A stretch of 58,326 bases of DNA. It comes from Pseudomonadota bacterium. GTDB lineage: Bacteria; Pseudomonadota; Gammaproteobacteria; Burkholderiales; Rhodocyclaceae. The position numbers were made by a program, and so were the translations under genes. The notes beneath the pieces are model-generated. The model was not told the DNA's origin. It saw only the letters and a list, made by a program, of their open reading frames with translations, and ran no database searches. Shown here piece by piece: positions 48,415 to 57,647 of this stretch (the stretch's first letter is position 1; each line of letters starts with the position of its first letter). The stretch covers positions 1 through 58,326 of the forward strand of contig JAGTRY010000013.1 in the NCBI GenBank assembly GCA_018262235.1. The letters run 5' to 3'.

Positions 48415-49155
48415 TTGAATTTCGGGCTCAACCGCAAGTCGGGTGCGATCGTGCACTCCCGTACCGAATTTGCCTCGGCAAGTACGGTCATGCTTGCATT
48501 GGTTCTGGGTGCCTGTTCAAGCGATCCCAGCCTGGTGCGTGGCCCGACATCCAACCGCCCCATCCAGCAACTGGCCAGCGTTGAACGGGAGCTCAACTCC
48601 GGTGCAATCTTCCAGCCAGGAAGTCTTTCGTCGATGGTGATGTTTCGCGAAGATACCAAGCCGAGCCGGATCGGCGACACGCTCAAGATAGATATCTCGG
48701 AAGCTCTCACTTCGACCAACAAGTCCGACACCAAGACCAGTCGCGCCAACACCGTTGCGACCAAAGGCCCTGGTGGAGCCAACACGATTAGCGGCCTGAT
48801 CAATCAGATCATCAACGCTGATGCTTCAGCCAGCGGCAGTGACACCTTCGAAGGAAAAGGCAACATGGAGAACACCAACAAGCTGAAAGGCAAGCTGGCG
48901 GCCTCCGTCATCAATGTATTGCCCAACGGCAATCTCGTGGTTGCTGGCGAAAAGAGTCTGGCCTTCAACGGCTCGGTCAATACGCTACGATTTTCGGGCG
49001 TGGTGGATCCGGCCGACATCAAGAGTGGCCGCACCGTCGCATCATCGGATGTGGTGGATGCACGTCTGGAACAGGTTGGTGCCGGCCTGATCTCCGATAC
49101 ATCATCACGCGGCTGGCTGCAGAAGATGCTGACCGACGCACTGGTGATCTGGTAA
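48415..49155 (+). CDS. flgH: FlgH family flagellar L-ring lipoprotein, orphan copy
   Basis: 246 residues from a TTG start with AGAAGGGG 7 bp upstream (the nearby ATG at 48410 is out of frame and stops after two codons). Lipobox LVLGAC with C34. FlgH features: GAIFQPGS, RIGDTLKIDISEAL, the DTFEGKGNMENTNKLKGKLA segment, VINVLPNGNLVVAGEK, RFSGVVDPADIKSGRTVASS and GWLQKMLTDALVIW at the end. FlgH forms the outer-membrane bushing of the flagellar rod together with FlgI, but no other flagellar gene is nearby. It may be a second copy or a repurposed ring. Convergent with the genes at 49184-50039. Confidence 0.85.
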   Translation: MNFGLNRKSGAIVHSRTEFASASTVMLALVLGACSSDPSLVRGPTSNRPIQQLASVERELNSGAIFQPGSLSSMVMFREDTKPSRIGDTLKIDISEALTSTNKSDTKTSRANTVATKGPGGANTISGLINQIINADASASGSDTFEGKGNMENTNKLKGKLAASVINVLPNGNLVVAGEKSLAFNGSVNTLRFSGVVDPADIKSGRTVASSDVVDARLEQVGAGLISDTSSRGWLQKMLTDALVIW

Positions 49156-49183
49156 ATCCGCGCGACCGACCCCGCCTATCCAG

Positions 49184-49387
49184 TTAGATCCACGTATCGA
49201 TGATGTTGCCAATGGCCCTTACACCCAGCTGCGCACCGGCGCTGACCGTGCCAACGGCCACGCCGACGCCGCTGGTCAAGGTATTGACCACTGCATCCCC
49301 CAGCTTCTGAATCTGGGATTCAATGGTAGCCGATGCGTTCTGTACCTCATTACGCGCCACACTGCGGTTCGTTGAGCTAACGTACAT
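49184..49387 (-). CDS. Small hypothetical protein (67 residues)
   Basis: Begins MYVSSTNRSVARNEVQNASA and ends GVRAIGNIIDTWI. ATG with AGAGAGA 6 bp upstream. The first half is a polar helix, and the second (VVNTLTSGVGVAVGTVSAGA) is a Gly/Val/Ala-rich, weakly hydrophobic stretch that could insert in or lie on a membrane. It starts 34 bp after the stop of the Sbal_3080-type lipoprotein gene on the same strand, so the two probably form an operon. I do not recognise the family. Confidence 0.6.
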   Translation of the reverse strand: MYVSSTNRSVARNEVQNASATIESQIQKLGDAVVNTLTSGVGVAVGTVSAGAQLGVRAIGNIIDTWI

Positions 49388-49421
49388 AAGTATCTCTCTG
49401 CCATATCTGGCTTACTAAAGA

Positions 49422-50039
49422 TCAGTATCTGGCGGTCGTTCGCCGACCACTCTCAGCCAAACCACTCTCCGTTGAAGCATTGTTTTCTGCCGGACCACTT
49501 TGCTGCACGGCAGGGGCCTTCGCATCTGCCACACCATAAGCAATCACGCGCACCGCAGGCGCAATCTTGTCTTGCGTACTCGCCCACTTGTCATAACCAA
49601 GCAAACTGGGCTTGTAACTCGCCGCAGCCAACACCTTGCCATACGAGCGCAATTCAATGCGTGCACCACTCATGTAGGACTTGTAATCCGGGCTGAACCA
49701 ATGCTTCCCCCACTCGACCTGCGCAACGTAATGAATCGAATAACGGCAGGTTTCCGGCAAATTTGAGGCATAAACGCGACTGCTCACGCCATGCTTGGCC
49801 AGTTCGATCTGCATGGCAGGTACAAAGTCGGCCACATTCGAAACAGGATTAAGCTCGATACACGCGCCATCAAACCGTTCATAGGGATGGATAACCGAGT
49901 TTTCCGCCGTTGAAGGCGCCAGCGTGGACGCATTCGTCACGGCAACACTCACGAGCTCAAGGGCCTTGAGTTCAGCGCTTGGCGTCATGACCACGCAACC
50001 ACTCAGACACAGGACAGACAGGCAGATCAAAGTGCGCAA
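49422..50039 (-). CDS. Sbal_3080 family lipoprotein
   Basis: 205 residues from a TTG start (50039) with GGAG 6 bp upstream, which gives a textbook lipoprotein signal MRTLICLSVLCLSGC with C15. An in-frame start further upstream would bury this signal. The mature domain contains VPAMQIELAKHGVSSRVYAS, ETCRYSIHYVAQVEWGKHW and MSGARIELRSYGKVLAAASY, matching the Sbal_3080 lipoprotein family, and ends in a Ser/Ala-rich tail (ENNASTESGLAESGRRTTAR). Function unknown. Convergent with flgH and likely co-transcribed with the small protein downstream. Confidence 0.75.
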   Translation of the reverse strand: MRTLICLSVLCLSGCVVMTPSAELKALELVSVAVTNASTLAPSTAENSVIHPYERFDGACIELNPVSNVADFVPAMQIELAKHGVSSRVYASNLPETCRYSIHYVAQVEWGKHWFSPDYKSYMSGARIELRSYGKVLAAASYKPSLLGYDKWASTQDKIAPAVRVIAYGVADAKAPAVQQSGPAENNASTESGLAESGRRTTARY

Positions 50040-50222
50040 AGGAATACTCCATACAGGACAGCGGAACAAGCGGCTTCTTGCACAGAATAGCGCCTGACAG
50101 CAAGGTTTTAGCGCGTCATTGCGCCGTTTTACATCTGGCGCCGACACGATAATTTCCGGCACGCTGGCGCTGAATCGGCTACCCTCACAAGCCAGCTTTC
50201 AAAACCTTTCCGGAAATCGTTC

Positions 50223-50714
50223 ATGCAACAGATCCATGACGCTGATGTGCTCCTGCTTCAGGCCATTACCCTTGCCGCCAAGCGCAAACCTGCCGCCATC
50301 AATGAGGTCGTGGTCGCCGTGGCCATGCTCCAGCCGCACCTGCCGTCGGAAACCAAACTGCGGGAAGCCTTCGCCCGCTTGTCGAGCCACGGCCTGATCG
50401 TCGCGCAGGATGAGGGCTACACGCTGAGCGCCGAGGCTGAACGCCTGCTGGCAGGCACTTCGAAAAAGGGCGATGCGAACGAACGGGCTTATCGCATCAA
50501 GGAAAAACTCGCCGAATTCGATGTCGGCACGGCTCACCCCGTTGTGCAACCCGATGATGCAGACCTGAGCGCAGCCATCCTTGCCTGGCGCGCTTCTTTG
50601 CCGCCGCTGACCAAGACCGAGAAATTCGAGGCGCGCAAGGAAAAGGCCAAGGAAGTCACCCGTGCCAACAACAAGGTTTTCGGCCGCCCGGGTCGCCCGC
50701 GCATCACACATTGA
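50223..50714 (+). CDS. Hypothetical protein with winged-helix-like N-terminus
   Basis: 163 residues. The N-terminal 80 residues (HDADVLLLQAITLAAKRKPA, TKLREAFARLSSHGLIVAQD, EGYTLSAEAERLLAG) look like a winged-helix fold with a wing, as in small regulators. The C-terminal part is basic and ends in VFGRPGRPRITH, a possible nucleic-acid contact. It ends 5 bp before the dbpA ATG, so co-expression with the helicase is likely. Family not recognised. Confidence 0.65.
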   Translation: MQQIHDADVLLLQAITLAAKRKPAAINEVVVAVAMLQPHLPSETKLREAFARLSSHGLIVAQDEGYTLSAEAERLLAGTSKKGDANERAYRIKEKLAEFDVGTAHPVVQPDDADLSAAILAWRASLPPLTKTEKFEARKEKAKEVTRANNKVFGRPGRPRITH

Positions 50715-50719
50715 TCCAG

Positions 50720-52150
50720 ATGACTGACAACACGCCCAGCCCGATCACCGCCACCGTTCCGCCAACGCAACCAGCGAGCCGCGCCTTCGCCGATCTGCCA
50801 CTGTCGCCTGCGCAGCTCGCCGTCCTGCAACAGCTCGAATACTTCGAGATGACGCCGATCCAGGCCGCCAGCCTGCCATTGGCACTTGCCGGCCATGATC
50901 TGATAGCCCAGGCCAAGACCGGCAGCGGCAAGACGGCTGCATTCGGCCTGCCACTGCTCGCTCGCCTGAACCCGCGCCACTTCGGCGTACAGGCCATGGT
51001 GCTGTGCCCCACGCGCGAACTGGCCGAACAGGTCTCGCAAGAAATCCGTCGCCTTGCCCGTGCCCAGGACAACATCAAGATCCTGGCGCTGTGTGGCGGC
51101 GCACCGATGCGCGCACAGATCACCAGTCTGGAACATGGCGCGCACATCGTCGTCGGTACCCCGGGGCGCCTGATGGACCACATCGAGCGTGGCAGCCTCA
51201 AGCTGGATGGACTCAACACCCTGGTCCTCGATGAAGCGGATCGCATGCTCGACATGGGCTTCTTCGACGACATCAGCTGGGTCGCCAGCCGCTGCCCACC
51301 GGGTCGGCAGACTTTGCTGTTTTCCGCCACCTATCCGGATGGCATTGCAAAACTGGCCGCCGAATTCCTGCGCAACCCGCAGGAAGTCAAACTGACCGAG
51401 GCGCACGAGGCCGACAAGATCCGCCAGCGCTTCTACGAAATCACCCCGGAGCAACGCCTGACGGCTGTCGGCATGCTTTTGCGCCACTACCGCCCGACCA
51501 GCACGCTGGCGTTCTGCAACACGCGCCAGCAATGCAAAGCGCTGTTCGAGCAACTGCGCAGCGAAGGCTTCCACGTACTCACTTTGCATGGTGAGCTGGA
51601 ACAGCACGAGCGCGATCAGGTGCTGATCCGCTTTGCCAACCGCAGCTGTTCGGTGCTCGTCGCCACCGATGTGGCCGCCCGCGGGCTGGACATCGCCCAG
51701 CTCGAAGCCGTGATCAATGTCGACATCACGCCGGACCCGGAAGTCCACATCCACCGCGTGGGCCGCACCGGCCGCGCCGATCAGGATGGCTGGGCATTGA
51801 GTCTGGTGGGCCCGGCCGACCAGAAGAAGATCGTCGGCATCGCCCAGCTGGGCAATTTCAAGCCCGAGTGGCACAAGCTCGATTCACTTGTGGCAGAAGA
51901 CGAGGCGCCACTCCTGCCGCCGATGTCGACCCTGCAGATCCTTGGCGGCAAGAAAGACAAGATCCGCCCCGGTGACGTGCTCGGTGCCCTGACCGGGGAA
52001 GCCGGCTACACCCGCGAGCAGATCGGCAAGATCAACGTCACCGAGCAAACCACCTACGTCGCCGTGGATCGCAACATTGCCGGTGAAGCCACACGCAAGC
52101 TCGGCGCAGGCAAGATCAAGGGCAAGACGGTAAAGGTGCGGCGGCTGTAA
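50720..52150 (+). CDS. dbpA: ATP-dependent RNA helicase DbpA
   Basis: 476 residues. DEAD-box helicase that acts on 23S rRNA hairpin 92 in large-subunit assembly. All core motifs are present: Q motif (MTPIQAASLPLAL), AKTGSGKT, PTRELAEQ, TPGRLMDHI, DEADRML, FSATYP and the domain-2 motifs STLAFCNTRQQC, ATDVAARGLDIA, HRVGRTGRA. The C-terminal RRM-like domain (KIRPGDVLGALTGEAGYTRE ... KIKGKTVKVRRL) is the DbpA-specific rRNA-binding domain. ATG at 50720 is used; an in-frame TTG three codons earlier is possible. Confidence 0.95.
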   Translation: MTDNTPSPITATVPPTQPASRAFADLPLSPAQLAVLQQLEYFEMTPIQAASLPLALAGHDLIAQAKTGSGKTAAFGLPLLARLNPRHFGVQAMVLCPTRELAEQVSQEIRRLARAQDNIKILALCGGAPMRAQITSLEHGAHIVVGTPGRLMDHIERGSLKLDGLNTLVLDEADRMLDMGFFDDISWVASRCPPGRQTLLFSATYPDGIAKLAAEFLRNPQEVKLTEAHEADKIRQRFYEITPEQRLTAVGMLLRHYRPTSTLAFCNTRQQCKALFEQLRSEGFHVLTLHGELEQHERDQVLIRFANRSCSVLVATDVAARGLDIAQLEAVINVDITPDPEVHIHRVGRTGRADQDGWALSLVGPADQKKIVGIAQLGNFKPEWHKLDSLVAEDEAPLLPPMSTLQILGGKKDKIRPGDVLGALTGEAGYTREQIGKINVTEQTTYVAVDRNIAGEATRKLGAGKIKGKTVKVRRL

Positions 52151-52153
52151 TGC

Positions 52154-52182
52154 CAGGGCGCCAACAGGCTGTTGGCGCCCTG
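52154..52182. terminator. Convergent terminator hairpin between dbpA and edd
   Basis: CAGGGCGCCAACA / TGTTGGCGCCCTG is a perfect 13-bp stem with a 3-nt loop, starting 3 bp after the dbpA stop and ending 22 bp before the edd stop. It lacks a T-run, but its position between convergent genes suits a bidirectional terminator. Confidence 0.65.
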
Positions 52183-52204
52183 CTCAACGAGCAACCGGCC
52201 TCGC

Positions 52205-54040
52205 TCACTCCTCGAACGAGAACACCGTTGCACCCTGCTCCGCGCCGCTGACCGCATTGCGCATCACGCCGAACAGCTCACGGCCCAAGCCGAATTGTCC
52301 GGTCCCCGCAAATTGGGCGGGGCTGCGCGCTGCGAATTCCGCTTCGTCACATTCGACGTGCAGGATGCCCGTTTCGGCGTTCAGCTCGATCATGTCACCG
52401 TCCTGCACGCGGGCGATCAGGCCACCGGCCAAGGCTTCGGGCGTAACGTGGATGGCCGCCGGCACCTTGCCGGACGCGCCGGACATGCGCCCGTCGGTCA
52501 GCAAGGCCACGTGAAAACCCTTGTCCTGCAGATTCGCCAGGGTCGGCGTGAGCTTGTGCAGTTCCGGCATGCCGATCGCACGCGGCCCCTGAAAGCGCAG
52601 CACCGCGACAAAATCGCGCTCCAGCTGGCCGGCTTTGGCCGCCGCAATCAGCGCATCCTGGCTCTCGAAGACCACCGCAGGCGCACGGATGACCTGATGT
52701 TCGGGCTTGACCGCCGAGACCTTGATCACCGCCCGCCCCAGATTACCGGTCAGCAGGCGCAAGCCCCCATCGAAGCTGAAAGCCTGAGCGACACTCGCCA
52801 GCACTGCCGGATCGCCGCTTTCGCTCGGCGCGTCATGCCAGACGAGTTCCCCGGCAGCATCCAGTTGTGGCGCCTTGGCATACGCGGCCAGGCCCTTGCC
52901 GACAACGGTCTGCACATCCCCGTGCACCAGGCCGGCACCAAGCAGCTCGCGCACCACCCAGGCCATCCCGCCTGCGGCGTGGAACTGATTCACATCCGCC
53001 GCACCATTCGGATAGACGCGTGCAAGCAGGGGCACGGCTTTCGAGAGCGCTTCAAAATCACTCCAGTCGATGAGGATACCTGCCATGCGGGCCATCGCCA
53101 CCAGATGGAGCGTGTGATTGGTCGAGCCACCCGTGGCCAGCAAACCGACGATGGCATTGACGATGCTGCGCTCGTCAATCATGCGGCCCAAGGGCGTGAA
53201 TTCTCCACCGTTCACGGTCAGTTTCAGGACCCGTCGGGTCGCCGCCCGCGTGAGGGCTTCACGCAAAGGGGTGCCGGGCGGGACAAAGGCTGCGCCGGGG
53301 ATGTGCAGCCCCATCATTTCCATCAGCATCTGGTTGCTGTTGGCCGTGCCGTAAAAGGTACAGGTGCCGGGAGCGTGATAGGACTGCGATTCGCTTTCCA
53401 GCAGCGCCTCCTGCCCGACTTCGCCGGCCGCATATTTCTGCCGTACCTTGGCTTTCTGGTCATTCGAGATGCCGGAGGGCATCGGCCCGGACGGCACGAA
53501 GATGAAGGGCAGATGACCGAAGCGTAGTGCAGCCATCAGCAGGCCGGGAACGATCTTGTCGCAAATGCCCAGGCACATGCCAGCGTCAAACATGTTGTGT
53601 GAAAGCCCCACCGCGCTGCTCATGGCAATCACGTCGCGCGAGAACAACGACAGATCCATGCCGTCCTCGCCCTGCGTGATGCCGTCGCACATGGCCGGCA
53701 CCCCGCTGGCGACCTGCGCCGTGGCACCAGCCTCGCGTGCCACGGCCTTGATGAAATCGGGATACACACCGTAGGGCTGGTGCGCAGAAAGCATGTCGTT
53801 GTACGCCGACACGATGCCGATATTGGGCACGCGCAGGGCTTTGATGCGCAGCTTGTCATCGGCCGGGCTTGCAGCAAACCCGTGGGCCAGATTGGTACAA
53901 CCGAGCTGCCCGCGATATGGAGAGCCGGGAATGGCGGCTTCGATCCGTGCCAGATAGCGCGCACGGGTTCCGGCGCTGCGGGAGATGATGCGACGCGTCA
54001 CGGCGTCTACGATGGGATTGAGTGGCGACTGAACAGACAT
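52205..54040 (-). CDS. edd: Phosphogluconate dehydratase Edd
   Basis: 611 residues, start at [20 protein letters not shown]. Converts 6-phosphogluconate to 2-keto-3-deoxy-6-phosphogluconate (Entner-Doudoroff). IlvD/Edd family with a [4Fe-4S] cluster; visible motifs are [60 protein letters not shown] and [20 protein letters not shown]. Divergent from pgl-glk-pgi with a 154-bp shared control region. eda and zwf are not in the window. Secure identification. Confidence 0.95.
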   Translation of the reverse strand: MSVQSPLNPIVDAVTRRIISRSAGTRARYLARIEAAIPGSPYRGQLGCTNLAHGFAASPADDKLRIKALRVPNIGIVSAYNDMLSAHQPYGVYPDFIKAVAREAGATAQVASGVPAMCDGITQGEDGMDLSLFSRDVIAMSSAVGLSHNMFDAGMCLGICDKIVPGLLMAALRFGHLPFIFVPSGPMPSGISNDQKAKVRQKYAAGEVGQEALLESESQSYHAPGTCTFYGTANSNQMLMEMMGLHIPGAAFVPPGTPLREALTRAATRRVLKLTVNGGEFTPLGRMIDERSIVNAIVGLLATGGSTNHTLHLVAMARMAGILIDWSDFEALSKAVPLLARVYPNGAADVNQFHAAGGMAWVVRELLGAGLVHGDVQTVVGKGLAAYAKAPQLDAAGELVWHDAPSESGDPAVLASVAQAFSFDGGLRLLTGNLGRAVIKVSAVKPEHQVIRAPAVVFESQDALIAAAKAGQLERDFVAVLRFQGPRAIGMPELHKLTPTLANLQDKGFHVALLTDGRMSGASGKVPAAIHVTPEALAGGLIARVQDGDMIELNAETGILHVECDEAEFAARSPAQFAGTGQFGLGRELFGVMRNAVSGAEQGATVFSFEE

Positions 54041-54194
54041 GGCGGCAACCTTTGCAAACACGACAGCGAGATTCTGCAAAGTAGTCGAATGCGGCATCCG
54101 GCACAAGCGCCCGCACCAGATAAGGGTGCAGGGGCATAGCCAGAAACCCGGCAATTTCCTACACTCCCACCCCATTCCTGCGGAGAACATCACG

Positions 54195-54878
54195 GTGAAC
54201 CTCAAGCTCCACACATTTACGCGCACCGATGCCCTCGATCAGGCGCTGTCTGCCTGCGTGGCCGCCAAGCTGCGTGACGGTATCGCAGCCCACGGAAAGG
54301 CCGCCCTGGTGGTTTCGGGAGGGCGCACCCCGGCGGGCTTCTTCCGGGCGCTGGGCCACGCGGATCTGGATTGGGCGCGCGTCACCATCACGCTTGCGGA
54401 TGAACGCTGTGTCAGCGAAGACAGCCCGCACAGCAATGCCCGCAGCGTGCGTACCCATTTGCTGCAAGGCCGGGCCGCCGCCGCGAATTTCCTGCCCTTG
54501 TATCTGCCCGCCGAGCACATCGATGCGGCCAATGCACGCCTGGCTATCCTGCCGGAGCGCTTTGACGTTGTGGTGCTGGGCATGGGGGACGACGGCCACA
54601 CCGCCTCGATCTTCCCGGACAGCCCGCAGCGCGAGGCCGCCCTCTGCGACGCCAGCAACCACCCTTTGCTGTTCGCCGAGGGCAAAGCCCCGGTGACGGC
54701 CCGCCTCACCCTGACGGCCCCGCGCCTGCTTGCCACCCGCAGTCTCATCCTGCACGTGACCGGCGAACACAAATGGCAGGTCCTGGGTCAGGCATTGACC
54801 GCACCAACCCCGGCTTTGCCGATCAGCCATTTCCTGCATGCAGAAGGCCTCGAAAAACATGTTTTCTGGACCCGCTGA
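54195..54878 (+). CDS. pgl: 6-phosphogluconolactonase
   Basis: 227 residues. Hydrolyses 6-phosphoglucono-1,5-lactone to 6-phosphogluconate, feeding Edd. GTG start at 54195 chosen for GGAG 9 bp upstream and the family N-terminus ([18 protein letters not shown]); an ATG at 54039 would add 52 residues from the edd control region. Motifs: [52 protein letters not shown]. First gene of pgl-glk-pgi; its end overlaps glk. Confidence 0.92.
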   Translation: MNLKLHTFTRTDALDQALSACVAAKLRDGIAAHGKAALVVSGGRTPAGFFRALGHADLDWARVTITLADERCVSEDSPHSNARSVRTHLLQGRAAAANFLPLYLPAEHIDAANARLAILPERFDVVVLGMGDDGHTASIFPDSPQREAALCDASNHPLLFAEGKAPVTARLTLTAPRLLATRSLILHVTGEHKWQVLGQALTAPTPALPISHFLHAEGLEKHVFWTR

Positions 54879-55842
54879 CAGCTACCCGCACCTCATCGGC
54901 GACATTGGCGGGACCAATGCGCGCTTTGCCATGATCGCTGCCCCTGGCGCGCCGATCAGCCATGTCGCCACCCTGCGCTGCGCGGACTACTCCGGGCCAC
55001 TTGAGGCCATCCATGCGTGGCGCACGCAACAAGCCGCTCCCACGCCGCGCAATGGCGCCATCGGCATAGCCAACCCGGTCACCGGCGACCAGCTGCGTCT
55101 CACCAATAATCCATGGGCATTTTCTGTCGAAGCACTGCGACAGGCCCTGCACATGGAGCAACTCGTCTTCGTGAACGATTTCACCGCTCTTGCCCTCTCG
55201 CTGCCTCATCTGGGAGATGCCGAGCGGTATCAGGTTGGCACCGGAGTCTGCATCCCGGGCTGCGCCATCGGCGTGATCGGCCCGGGTACCGGACTGGGCG
55301 TATCCGGCCTGATCCCGTCCGGCAAGGGCTACGTGCCACTGGGTGGCGAGGGCGGCCATGTCAGTCTGTCTCCCCAGACCGATGAAGAATTCGCACTCAC
55401 CGCCCTGCTGGCCCGCGAGTACGGCCACGTCTCGGCCGAACGGGTACTCTCCGGCCCCGGGCTGATCACGCTGTACCGCGCGCTGGCGCAAGTGCGCGGG
55501 CAGACAGCCCAGGCGCTCGACAGTGCCGCCATCACGACCGCCGCCCTGAGCGGCACGGATGCCCTGTGTGCAGCGAGCCTTGCCATGTTCTGTGCGCTGC
55601 TTGGCAGTTGTGCGGGCAATCTGGCGCTGACGCTGGGCGCACGTGGCGGCGTTTTCATCGGCGGCGGCATCGTGCCACGCCTGGGTGGCTATTTCGCCGA
55701 GTCCGCGTTCCGTCAGCGGTTTGAAGCCAAAGGCCGTTTCAGCAGCTATCTGGCCCAGATTCCGACTTACGTCATCACCGCCAACAACCCGGCGCTGATC
55801 GGTGCGGCCGTCGCCCTCGAACAGGCCGTTACCAGGGGCTGA
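54859..55842 (+). CDS. glk: Glucokinase (ROK-independent GlcK type)
   Basis: 327 residues. Phosphorylates glucose with ATP. Motifs: phosphate-binding [28 protein letters not shown] (catalytic Asp), and [11 protein letters not shown] / [16 protein letters not shown], matching the E. coli-type Glk family. ATG at 54859 has AGAAGG 8 bp upstream and overlaps pgl by 20 bp; an ATG at 54838 without a ribosome site is an alternative. Co-transcribed with pgl and pgi. Confidence 0.93.
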   Translation: MFSGPADSYPHLIGDIGGTNARFAMIAAPGAPISHVATLRCADYSGPLEAIHAWRTQQAAPTPRNGAIGIANPVTGDQLRLTNNPWAFSVEALRQALHMEQLVFVNDFTALALSLPHLGDAERYQVGTGVCIPGCAIGVIGPGTGLGVSGLIPSGKGYVPLGGEGGHVSLSPQTDEEFALTALLAREYGHVSAERVLSGPGLITLYRALAQVRGQTAQALDSAAITTAALSGTDALCAASLAMFCALLGSCAGNLALTLGARGGVFIGGGIVPRLGGYFAESAFRQRFEAKGRFSSYLAQIPTYVITANNPALIGAAVALEQAVTRG

Positions 55843-55927
55843 ACGCTTGCAGATGGCCGGGTGCTCGCCACCGTCATGCAGCCCGGCTATCATCCAGAAA
55901 TACAAGAACCTTACTCCGGCACACACC

Positions 55928-57553
55928 ATGAATCCGACTCGCACCTCCGCCTGGACTCGCCTTGCCGAACACGCGACGAGCCACCCTCCCGCCGCCCTGC
56001 GCGAACTCTTCGCGCAAGATCCGCAACGCGCCTGTCACTTCCGCCAGGAAGCCTGCGGCATCCTGCTGGATTATTCAAAGAACCGCATCAGCGACACCAC
56101 GCTGCACCTGCTCTTTGACCTGGCGGATGCGTGCGACCTGCGCAGCCATACCCGTGCCATGTTCGAAGGCGATGCCATCAATTCCACCGAGCATCGCGCT
56201 GTGCTGCACACTGCGTTGCGCACGCAGGGTGATGTGCCGGTCCTGGTCGATGGCCACGATGTTCTGCCCGCCATCCGCGAAGTACGTGCACGCACCTATG
56301 CCTTTGCCGAACGCGTGCGTAGTGGCGACTGGAAAGGGTTTTCCGGTGAGCGCATCACCGACGTGGTCAACATCGGCATCGGCGGCTCGGACCTCGGCCC
56401 ACTGATGGTCTGCGAGGCGCTCAAGCCCTACGCCGATGGTCCGCGCATGGACTTCGTCTCCAACGTCGACAGTCTGCATCTGGTCCAGACGCTCAAGGAT
56501 CTCGACCCGGCACGTACCCTGTTCATCGTCGCATCCAAGACCTTCACCACCGTCGAGACCCTCACCAATGCCCGCAGTGCGCGCGCCTGGCTGGTCGCTG
56601 CAGGCGGTGAAACGGCCGTCGCCCGGCACTTTGTCGCCGTGTCGACCAATGCCGCCAAGGTCAATGACTTCGGCATCGACACCGCCAACATGTTCGGTTT
56701 CTGGGACTGGGTCGGCGGTCGCTACTCCTTGTGGAGTTCCATCGGCCTGTCCATCGTCCTCGCCATCGGTCCGGCCGGCTTCGATGAATTGCTCGCGGGT
56801 GCCGCCGCAATGGATCAGCATTTCCGCACCGCGCCGCTGGCGGAAAACCTGCCTGTCATCCTTGCGCTGCTGGGCATCTGGAACGTGAATTTTCTGGGTT
56901 CTGCGTCGCAGGTCATCGCTCCGTACAACCAGACCTTGCACCGCCTGCCGGCTTTCCTGCAGCAACTCGACATGGAATCCAATGGCAAGCGGGTGCGCGC
57001 CGATGGGGAAGCCGTCGACTACGCCACCGGTCCAGTGATCTGGGGCGAACCCGGCACCAACGGCCAGCACGCCTTCTTCCAGCTTCTCCACCAGGGCACC
57101 GCCGTAATCCCGGTGGACTTCATCCTGGCCCTCAGACAGCCCGGCCAGATCGAGGCCCACCGCACAAGCCAGATCGCCAACTGCCTCGCCCAATCGGCAG
57201 CGCTGATGCAGGGCAAGACCGCCGAGGAAGTACGCGCCGAAATGCAGGCCAAAGGCATAGCCGCCGAGGAAATCGAAGCCCTGATCCCGCACCGCACATT
57301 CCCCGGCAACCGCCCGAGCAACACCTTGCTGCTCGATGAGCTCTCACCCCGCAGCCTCGGGGCACTCCTCGCGCTCTACGAACACAAGGTCTTCGTGCAA
57401 GGCTCGATCTGGGGACTGAACTCTTTCGACCAATGGGGTGTGGAACTCGGCAAGCAACTCGCCACCGGCATCGAGCAGCGCCTGGCTGGTGCCAGCGAGC
57501 CGGCGTATGACGCGTCGACAGAAGCACTGCTGGCCTACACCCGCAGCAAATAA
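55928..57553 (+). CDS. pgi: Glucose-6-phosphate isomerase
   Basis: 541 residues, start [18 protein letters not shown]. Interconverts glucose-6-P and fructose-6-P. Signatures: [74 protein letters not shown] (catalytic Glu) and the C-terminal [20 protein letters not shown]. 85 bp after glk on the same strand; the trio with divergent edd forms a glucose-catabolism locus. A terminator follows. Confidence 0.96.
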   Translation: MNPTRTSAWTRLAEHATSHPPAALRELFAQDPQRACHFRQEACGILLDYSKNRISDTTLHLLFDLADACDLRSHTRAMFEGDAINSTEHRAVLHTALRTQGDVPVLVDGHDVLPAIREVRARTYAFAERVRSGDWKGFSGERITDVVNIGIGGSDLGPLMVCEALKPYADGPRMDFVSNVDSLHLVQTLKDLDPARTLFIVASKTFTTVETLTNARSARAWLVAAGGETAVARHFVAVSTNAAKVNDFGIDTANMFGFWDWVGGRYSLWSSIGLSIVLAIGPAGFDELLAGAAAMDQHFRTAPLAENLPVILALLGIWNVNFLGSASQVIAPYNQTLHRLPAFLQQLDMESNGKRVRADGEAVDYATGPVIWGEPGTNGQHAFFQLLHQGTAVIPVDFILALRQPGQIEAHRTSQIANCLAQSAALMQGKTAEEVRAEMQAKGIAAEEIEALIPHRTFPGNRPSNTLLLDELSPRSLGALLALYEHKVFVQGSIWGLNSFDQWGVELGKQLATGIEQRLAGASEPAYDASTEALLAYTRSK

Positions 57554-57597
57554 TATCTCTTCTACAAGATCGTTCGCGGCACAGCCTGCACCAACAA

Positions 57598-57630
57598 GAA
57601 AGCGGCCCGCAGGCCGCTTTCTCTTTTCTT
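57598..57630. terminator. Bidirectional Rho-independent terminator between pgi and aroG
   Basis: GAAAGCGGCC / GGCCGCTTTC, 10-bp perfect stem with a CGCA loop, followed on the plus strand by TCTTTTCTT and on the minus strand by TTGTTGG. It lies between the convergent pgi and aroG genes. Confidence 0.85.
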
Positions 57631-57647
57631 CAACGGATCCGGGGCGC

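Noticed and set aside
54041-54194. HexR operator in the edd-pgl control region
   Set aside because: No TGTAAT-type palindrome could be found by eye in the 154 bp.
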